Origin: Saposhnikovia divaricata
Lineage: Eukaryota > Streptophyta > Magnoliopsida > Apiales > Apiaceae
Assembly (NCBI GenBank): GCA_036435485.1
Contig: CM071597.1
Location: forward strand, 171,722,147 to 171,786,146
DNA length: 64,000 nucleotides
Reading direction: 5' to 3'
Positions 57,781 through 64,000 of the stretch are shown here, piece after piece. Position 1 is the first letter of the stretch, and each line of letters begins with the position of its first letter. A program made the translations under genes and the position numbers. The notes under the pieces were generated by a model that ran no database searches, had not been told where the DNA came from, and saw only the letters and a program-made list of their open reading frames with translations.

Positions 57781-60191
57781 TTGGTCTTCTTGTCACTGTT
57801 GGGAGTCTTAGAATCAGGGTTCTTAGACTTAGGTGACAGAGGTACCTTCCTAACTTTAGGAGGACTTGAAGACTTTGTCCTTGTGTAGTGTGTGTGAACA
57901 TTATGATTGATACAGCCCTCCATGAATTGTCTTCTCAAATTAAAACAACTAGTCATCACATTCATGTTACATGGCATACAATCAAGTTTATCACAGAAAG
58001 GAGAGTCTCTATGTCTTAAAGGCACAGAGCAATCATAGAATGGTTTAGCAACACTACCAGATGATTTCTTGCAAGCATGAGTCAAATGATTAGAGCTAAA
58101 ACAGTTTTGACAAACTTTCCTAGGGGCATTTGGCACATAAGCATAGTTGTTATCTTTGTTAATCCCTAATTTGCCATTCCTGTTTGGTCTCTTATTAGTC
58201 ACTTTCTTCTTAGTCTCATAATTTCCAGCTGAAACAAAATTTACAGATTTCTCAAGTCTAGGTCTACCTCCTACTGGCTCCTTGGCTTTGGTTTTGACAT
58301 TCTTACTCTCAGAGGATGCTTGTTGTTCATTTGATTGTGCCTCATCTTCATCCTCCAACATTTGCTTGATGAGTAAGGCATCCTCATCAATCTCAAGTGT
58401 TGGTGTTTTAAATATTGGATTCTCAGTCTTTTTCAAAACCTGAGGCACCTCCTCTTGAACAACAATGTCATCTTCAATGACTGCATAGCCTTTCCTCTGT
58501 TTAAGAGTGTCATAATCAAGTCCAATGGCAGCCTTAGGTCTAGCTAGATTTTTCTCATGATAAGACTGCAATAGACTAGAGGAATTCTTAAATGTTTTCA
58601 ACTTAAATTCATTTTCAGCTAATTCATCCCTAAGAGCTTTCTCAACTTGACTAGCACATAGAACTTTGTTCTTTAGATACTCAATCTCTTGTTTAAGATT
58701 TTCTATTTGCACAGTAGTTAGCTCTAGTTCCTCATTTCTCTTATTTAACAGTTCATTCCTAGTAGACAGTTTAGCAATCTCTTCATTAGCAGCAGTCATA
58801 CTAGTATGAATGTTAAACATCTCAACGGATAGTTGTTCAACCAAAGATTTATATTCAGAAACAGACATGTCTATGGTAGTGAGAGATGGTACCTGTGAGT
58901 CTGATGCAGATGGTTCTTCCTTAGAATTGGTCATCAAGGCATAGTTGCAGAATTCTTGTTCTTCCCCATCACTGTCAGAATCATCCCAGCACTTCCCTTC
59001 AGCTATGTAAGCCTTACCTGGTGTCTGCTTCTTTAGAAGGGCCTCATACTTAGCTTCAAGCTCAAGAAACTCCTTATCCTTCTTTTTAGGCTTCTTGCAT
59101 TCACTGGCAAAATGCCCTAGGTCATTGCATCTGTAACATCTTACAGATGACCTATCCACATAGCTGGTTTTGAATCTGTTCTTGTTTGTTTTCATAGGTG
59201 CCTTGCTCTTGTTGAATGAATGATTTTGAGGTCTAGGCTTGAAGGGCTGATTCCTCTTGAATCTGATGTTTGGGAATTTTCTAGCCATAAAAGCATATGA
59301 TGTATTTTCCATGCCATCCAGCTCTTCAAGAGTGTAGAACTCATCTTCTTCCTTGTCATCAGCAGGTTCAGTCACTACTTCCTCAGTTTCTTCATCATCT
59401 ACTATCTCTTCTATTCTCAGCTGACTTGCAGATGCTTCCAGGTCTTGAATAGATTTGTTGACAATCAAGGCACAGGATGTGTTTATCATTCTGCCTTGGT
59501 TAGCTTGGATAGCCCTCTTTTGAAGCAACTCAAGCTCGTGTGTCTTTAAAACCCCATAGAGCACATCATACGTGACTTTGTTCAAATCTCTTTCTCTTAG
59601 GGATATGACCCTTTGCTCTAGATGGTTTGGTGACGATAGTAGAAACTTCATATTTAATTCCTTAGTGCTGTAAACCTTCCCATTCATTTGGAGCTCAGTC
59701 ACCAGCTTGTGAAATCTTTCAAACATATCAGTGATACTTTCCTTGGGCTGTGCCATGAACGCCTCATACTGTGTGACCAGTATCTGTTTCTTATTTTCTC
59801 TTACCTCCTCTGTCCCTTCACATAACACCTCGATGTGATTCCACATGTCCTTGGCTGATCTGCATGATGCTATGTTGGCAAACATCGACATATCCATGGA
59901 GTCTATGATTAACAACATGAGGTGGCTGTCTAGGGCAATCTTTTCCTTCTCTGAGTCCGTCCATTTGGATGGCTCTTTTGGAACGTATGATCTAGGAATG
60001 ACTACTGCGCCCACTGTGGATTCAGCAACTTCTTGTTGTGGTATGAATGGACCATTCTTGAGAATGTCAGGGTAGAGAGGATTGGCAGCTTTGATGAACA
60101 ACAGCATTTTTATTTTCCAGAGGTTGTAATTCTCTTTGTCGAACTTAGGGACCTTTACCGTACCTGTAGTCTTTGGTGTATTCGAACTCAT
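57690..60191 (-). CDS. gag: Sirevirus Gag, 833 residues
   Basis: Structural protein that forms the cytoplasmic particle and binds element RNA. The start is the first ATG after the primer site (60191). Residues 1-250 hold the UBN2-type Copia gag domain (FDKENYNLWKIKM, CEGTEEVRENKKQ, ERFHKLVTELQMNGKV). A CCHC zinc knuckle CYRCNDLGHFASEC lies at about residues 351-364, and a second, CQNCFSSNHLTHAC, at about 692-705. A long coiled coil spans about 470-560 (EIAKLSTRNELLNKRNEEL). The C terminus ends PKLVWVPKEK, the same position as in the old Copia element at 25641. The frame is intact. Length and the two knuckles are typical of Sirevirus. Confidence 0.9.
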   Translation of the reverse strand: MSSNTPKTTGTVKVPKFDKENYNLWKIKMLLFIKAANPLYPDILKNGPFIPQQEVAESTVGAVVIPRSYVPKEPSKWTDSEKEKIALDSHLMLLIIDSMDMSMFANIASCRSAKDMWNHIEVLCEGTEEVRENKKQILVTQYEAFMAQPKESITDMFERFHKLVTELQMNGKVYSTKELNMKFLLSSPNHLEQRVISLRERDLNKVTYDVLYGVLKTHELELLQKRAIQANQGRMINTSCALIVNKSIQDLEASASQLRIEEIVDDEETEEVVTEPADDKEEDEFYTLEELDGMENTSYAFMARKFPNIRFKRNQPFKPRPQNHSFNKSKAPMKTNKNRFKTSYVDRSSVRCYRCNDLGHFASECKKPKKKDKEFLELEAKYEALLKKQTPGKAYIAEGKCWDDSDSDGEEQEFCNYALMTNSKEEPSASDSQVPSLTTIDMSVSEYKSLVEQLSVEMFNIHTSMTAANEEIAKLSTRNELLNKRNEELELTTVQIENLKQEIEYLKNKVLCASQVEKALRDELAENEFKLKTFKNSSSLLQSYHEKNLARPKAAIGLDYDTLKQRKGYAVIEDDIVVQEEVPQVLKKTENPIFKTPTLEIDEDALLIKQMLEDEDEAQSNEQQASSESKNVKTKAKEPVGGRPRLEKSVNFVSAGNYETKKKVTNKRPNRNGKLGINKDNNYAYVPNAPRKVCQNCFSSNHLTHACKKSSGSVAKPFYDCSVPLRHRDSPFCDKLDCMPCNMNVMTSCFNLRRQFMEGCINHNVHTHYTRTKSSSPPKVRKVPLSPKSKNPDSKTPNSDKKTNIKKTDKHADFDKTVTKSHGPKLVWVPKEK

Positions 60192-60217
60192 GATCGTTTT
60201 CTGTTTAGATTAAACAG

Positions 60218-60232
60218 CCTGCTCTGATACCA
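60218..60232 (-). promoter_or_regulatory. Sirevirus primer-binding site
   Basis: Minus strand TGGTATCAGAGCAGG two bases after the 5' LTR; complementary to the 3' end of initiator Met tRNA. Confidence 0.9.
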
Positions 60233-60234
60233 CT

Positions 60235-61415
60235 TGTTGAGTATTGAATACAGTAAAAGAATACAGAGGGGGGGTGAATGGATTCTTGAACTTTTCTTCG
60301 TTCTTGAATCTTTGCAGCAAGATAAGTGATGAGTGTGTGAGATATGAAGATGCGGATAATTAAAGACAAACACAACACAATATCACTTTAATCTAATATC
60401 TTATTAGATTAAGATTTTGCTACAATCTGTGAATACAAATGATAGTATTCTCAGCTTCGTTTTTCTCAGAGAGATATTTTCTAGGTATTTGAGAAACTTC
60501 AACACCTTAACAGCTAAGGAAGTGAGGCTGTATCCTTATAGACATGGATACACCCACTTACTACAAATGAGGTAGGTAAAACAAAAACACTTTCCAGTCT
60601 GTCTATCTCATTTTAGTAAGAGTCCAAACGGCTACAGATTTGACTTTGAAAAGCCTGTTTAGATCCACTTCTTCAGCTCCTTGTCCCTTGTCTTATCTCT
60701 CCAAGCTTCTTTGTAGGCTTTCCAGCATGCTTTATAGGACAGAGTCAAATAAAGTATCCTGGCTTGTTGCAGGTTTCTGACTTGTACAATTCTTCAGTAT
60801 TTTGTCCTCAAGAATGTATTCGAGAAGTGACTAAGTGAGTGATTCGAGAACTGGAGTTGACTTGATCGATAACTCTGAGTTCTCGAATAGTGTTATCTTG
60901 ACATATCGAATCACTTCTCGAATAGCTCTTTTCTCTGGGACTCCTTGAGATATCGAATAGAGCATTTTGACATATCGAATCCCTGAGATATCGAATAGCA
61001 TATTGAGTCTTTGAGATATCGAATGAGATATCGAGAGATATCGAATAGTGTCTTCTGAGATATCGAACTCCAGACTTCTCGAATGCTAGACTTCTCGAAT
61101 AAACAAATGTACTTCTCGAATTGGTACTTAGGCAATTTCTTCATTTCTTCAATTCTTCAAATCCCAACTGTGATTATTTGACAGTCTTCATTTCCTTGCT
61201 TGAGGCATGAACCTTAGAACTTCTTTCAAGCTTTATTCTTGACTTAGTAGGTACAGTTACACAGATAGAATTTGATGCCTATTACATAGTACAAACAAGT
61301 AGAAACTCTACAACTAGAGGTTCCCTCAGTTAAGAGGTCATGTAGGTAATGCATAGCATTACGAACCACTTGGGCTTGTTATTAGATGTATTCAGGCATG
61401 CCTCTGTGACTAACA
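60235..61415 (-). repeat. 5' LTR of the Sirevirus
   Basis: Minus strand TGTTAGTCACAGAGGC...CAATACTCAACA, 1,181 bp, with the TTCnnGAA cluster at about 60819-61120. Confidence 0.95.
60819..61120. promoter_or_regulatory. TTCnnGAA dyad cluster in the 5' LTR
   Basis: The same seven palindromes as in the other LTR, in the LTR that would drive transcription of gag and pol. It lies upstream (minus-strand sense) of most of the LTR, as a U3 enhancer would. Confidence 0.6.
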
Positions 61416-62543
61416 GAATAGCCTCGTTTGTGCGGGATTTGTAACTTCCACAACCTGTTCCAACCCTTAGAATCAACCTTATTGCGCAGATCAAAATTTC
61501 TGTTATACTAGAAATGATACCCAGATTTCGCAATGTATCGACCATCATTTGTTTCCATTCATGCCACTCGATTCTGAAAGTGGTTCTGAGGTATTCTCAC
61601 TCGTAAAATATAGCGAACATCATCCTCGTGAAAGATCTGTCCTACTTTATTCACGTCCCACTCTTTGGCGTTTGGACGGAAGAACTCGCAGACCTTATCA
61701 TTTCTGGCGCTGTTCACATGGAGATTTTTGACAAAAAAATCACTCTTCCCTCAAAGACACGGATCAGAAAAAATGTTGATATCTTGCCCATTGCCCAACA
61801 CCCATCTGAAACCCTTACACAATTCCTCCTTAGCCTCCCAAATCCCCATCCAAATAAAGCTTACACCGTTCCCCAACCGAGCTTTCAGAATATGACACTC
61901 CGGAAAGTACCTAGCCTTGAAGATCCTAGCCACCAAAGAATGTTTATTACTCAGGAAATTCCAAACATGCTTGCCCAGTAGAGCTAGGTTAAAATCATGC
62001 AAACTTCTGAAACTCAATCCTCATCTATCTTTAGCCATACACATTTTGTCCCAAGCTAACCAGCGAAGCCCCTTGCTGTTTCTGTTACCCGATTTTATAC
62101 CAATATCCGTTTAACAATCTTTCTATTTTCTCACAAAGAGTTTTAGGAACCAGAAAATAGGAGAAGCAGTAGGATGCGATTGATTGAGCTACATTCTTTA
62201 TCATTATCAATTTTCCTGCTTCCAACATTGACTTGTTGCTCCATCCTTGGACCCTCTTCCACACTCTCTCTTTAACAAAATTGAAAACTACTTTCTTAGA
62301 TCGTCCAACCAACGACGGGAGCCCCAGATATTTACTTTCTTTCAAATCATTGTGAACTCCCAATATCTCTGAGATATCTTTTTGTTTATCCCTCCTCACA
62401 TTCGAACTAAAAAAGATTCCGGATTTCTTGAAATTAACCGCTTGTCCTGACCTGTGTTCATACGCATTCAACATGCTTTTAATGGCCTGAGCCTCCTTCA
62501 CAGTAGCTTTGAAAAAGAGAGATTTGTCTTTCGCAAATTGTTA
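61416..62543 (-). pseudogene. First LINE, RT side of the split copy
   Basis: Minus strand: a degenerate catalytic box (FAKD where FADD is expected, about 62535-62520), then RT thumb and connection (EAQAIKSMLNAYEHRSGQ, ESKYLGLPSLVGRSKK, 62501-62085), then HVWNFLSNKHSLVARIFKAR and DINIFSDPCL (62017-61751), and a decayed linker to 61421. It is truncated 5' within RT. Collinear with 47490-47236 once the Sirevirus and one copy of GAATA are ignored. Confidence 0.75.
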
Positions 62544-62940
62544 GTTCTCGAAATTGAAGTATGAGTAGAAATCTTGGGCGTAAACTATTGAATTCTTTTT
62601 AATATTTAAAATTTCTTACAAGTGAATTTAATTATTTAATTATTTATTTTATAATTTTTTTTCAATTTTTCAAAAATTTATTTAATAGCTCAATAAATCT
62701 ATATTATATATAATAAAAATAATATTAAATTGTTTCTGATTAATGACCTGATTAATCATTCCGATTAATCCCCGAATATCTGATTAATCGTTATTCCATG
62801 ATTGCACCGAACAACTTCGATTCCCGCTTTTTATAACACTGATGTAAACACTAAACAATAATCAAAGACTAGGTTAAACAATCATGCAATCACTACAAAT
62901 ACAGAACAATCTAAGCTTAACCTATTCCACAAACACCTAC
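62544..62940. other. Spacer upstream of the RPA1-like gene
   Basis: AT-rich at 62580-62740. 62740-62790 has repeated TGATTAATC words (GACCTGATTAATCATTCCGATTAATC...TCTGATTAATCG). No ORF. Confidence 0.5.
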
Positions 62941-62948
62941 TATATAAA
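62941..62948 (+). promoter_or_regulatory. TATA box of the RPA1-like gene
   Basis: CTACTATATAAACTAC; TATATAAA lies 55 bp before the ATG at 63003, leaving room for a short 5' UTR of about 25-30 nt rich in A and C (AAAATTTACATCAAAACAAAT). Confidence 0.6.
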
Positions 62949-63002
62949 CTACCCACAAAATTTACATCAAAACAAATACTTATCTAAGCTCAACGATCAA
63001 TT

Positions 63003-64000
63003 ATGGCATCACTTGATTTTGATAAAATATCATCACTAGAACCATCTCTCAAGATCAACTGGAAAATTTAAGTTAGAGTATCAAGAATCTGGCCACAAGT
63101 TAATCATGACAATGGTCAAGTTGTAGCAATGAACTACATTCTACTGGATGCAGAGGTAAAAACTTACTTCAATCGATATCTCAATTTCAAAATATAATGT
63201 ATGCTCTTAATTTTCTATACAGAACAATCGTCTACATGCCTGGATCCCATCTTCCATCAACAACTCTTCATACAGTTCATGGAAGAAGGAATAACTGTTA
63301 GTATTCACAATTTCAAAGTGAAAACTTATGAAAACTCTGCAAAGAACATATGCTTCGAAAATGATAAATACATAAGTTTTATCATTCCAACAGTCATCCT
63401 CCCACATGATTTCCTACCAATCGATATACCATTACACGTTTTCAACTTCACAAATTTGCAAAATCTACCACACTTTCTTCAGCACCAACGTTGTCTTATA
63501 GGTATACAAAGAGTGTTTATTTTGATCCATTACTATGTTCTTATTTTACATGTTCTATGCCACTATTACTATGACAATATTATAATTTTTGCAGACGTTG
63601 TAGGAGTTGTAATAAATGTGCAGATGCAACGTCCCTTTATAAATGGAAACAATGAAGAAGATTCAATAATGAACTTTGTTTTAACACAAAACAAGTAAGA
63701 AACTCACTTTCTTTTCATTATCTCCTATATATCCATAACTACAGATATTCATGTAAATTTCAATAAACAGCTACAGTATGAAGGTTGTATTCCGTAGAGA
63801 ATTTGGAGAGTCATTCATCAACCATCTAAATAATGCAAATCAACAACCAGTTGTTGTGATAATAGCAAGTTGCAAAATCAACTTAGTAGGAGGTAAGTTT
63901 CACCAGTACTGAATAGACTTACTTTCATTTACCTCTTTTACTAATTTTTACTTTCCAATTTACAGGTGAAATCTACCTAACGAACTTCCCACCAACTAGA
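63003..64000 (+). pseudogene. RPA1 (replication protein A large subunit)-like gene, partial, two lesions
   Basis: RPA1-like proteins bind single-stranded DNA through OB folds. Five exons are visible: 63003-63155, 63223-63501, 63595-63694, 63771-63892 and 63966 to beyond the window, all with GT/AG borders. Exon 1 starts MASLDFDKISSLEPSLKINW; exon 2 contains EGITVSIHNFKVKTYEN and FENDKYISF; exons 3-5 contain VINVQMQRPF, MKVVFRREFGESF, VVVIIASCKI and IYLTNFPPTR, the pattern of the first OB folds of plant RPA1-like (DUF223) proteins. A TAA in exon 1 (63069-63071) and a frame change in exon 2 (near 63260-63280) disable it. The family expands in plants partly through Helitrons; no Helitron end was found in the visible part. 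Confidence 0.8.

Larger units (their letters stand above)
47491..61415 (-). mobile_element. Young Sirevirus-type Copia element, nearly intact
   Basis: The 13.9-kb element is bounded by LTRs 47491-48675 and 60235-61415 and by GAATA on both sides (47486-47490, 61416-61420). By eye the LTRs differ only in one G run (11 versus 7 G), so insertion is very recent. Order on the minus strand: 5' LTR, Met-tRNA primer site, gag, pol (protease, integrase, RT, RNase H), spacer with TTCnnGAA repeats, accessory region, polypurine tract, 3' LTR. Two zinc knuckles in gag, a large post-pol gene and the pol order PR-INT-RT-RH fit Sirevirus/Maximus. Lesions: one nonsense in pol, one nonsense and one frame change in the accessory region. 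Confidence 0.95.

Overview
The window looks like repeat-dominated nuclear DNA of a dicot plant, probably an asterid; an Apiaceae-like genome is my guess from the retrotransposon and RPA families, and no species marker is visible. Evidence for a plant: Copia elements of the Sirevirus type primed by initiator Met tRNA, a Tat-like Ty3/Gypsy element, Au-like SINEs, Stowaway and hAT MITEs, Helitrons with CTAG ends, and spliced genes with GT/AG introns. No bacterial, organellar, rRNA or functional tRNA gene was found. All identities, ages and boundaries were read by eye.

Layout. 1-3,544: a minus-strand Helitron (237-1833) holding a Harbinger-like element, then a diverged tandem duplication and a hAT MITE (2777-3454). 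3,545-13,801: a hAT element split by a minus-strand Gypsy element (3723-13100) whose gag, protease, RT and two RNase H pieces are broken and whose integrase I cannot find. 13,840-14,713: remnant of a plant reverse-transcriptase-type gene. 14,777-32,548: an old Copia element whose left LTR is split by a non-autonomous LTR element (15460-22367) and whose right LTR is split by a probable solo LTR (30244-31888). 32,725-43,257: SINEs, Helitrons, Stowaway MITEs, foldback elements and a LINE derivative. 43,816-44,196: a small histidine-rich membrane-protein ORF, the best candidate for an ordinary host gene. 45,785-62,543: LINE remnants, one of them interrupted by a very young 13.9-kb Sirevirus (47491-61415). 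62,941-64,000: promoter and five exons of an RPA1-like gene with two lesions, running off the right edge.

How the parts relate. The Sirevirus carries gag, a pol in the -1 frame relative to gag with one nonsense codon, and a region of about 1,600 codons after pol that encodes an accessory protein. The non-autonomous element at 15460-22367 has LTRs and a related accessory region of about the same length but no recognisable gag or pol, so it would depend on another element for its enzymes. Both Sirevirus LTRs, and the spacer before the accessory gene, carry clusters of the palindrome TTCnnGAA, the core dyad of heat-shock elements. These features, the empty sites preserved in the tandem duplication at 42.1-43.3 kb, and the composite foldback cluster at 37.5-39.5 kb are the most interesting signals I see.
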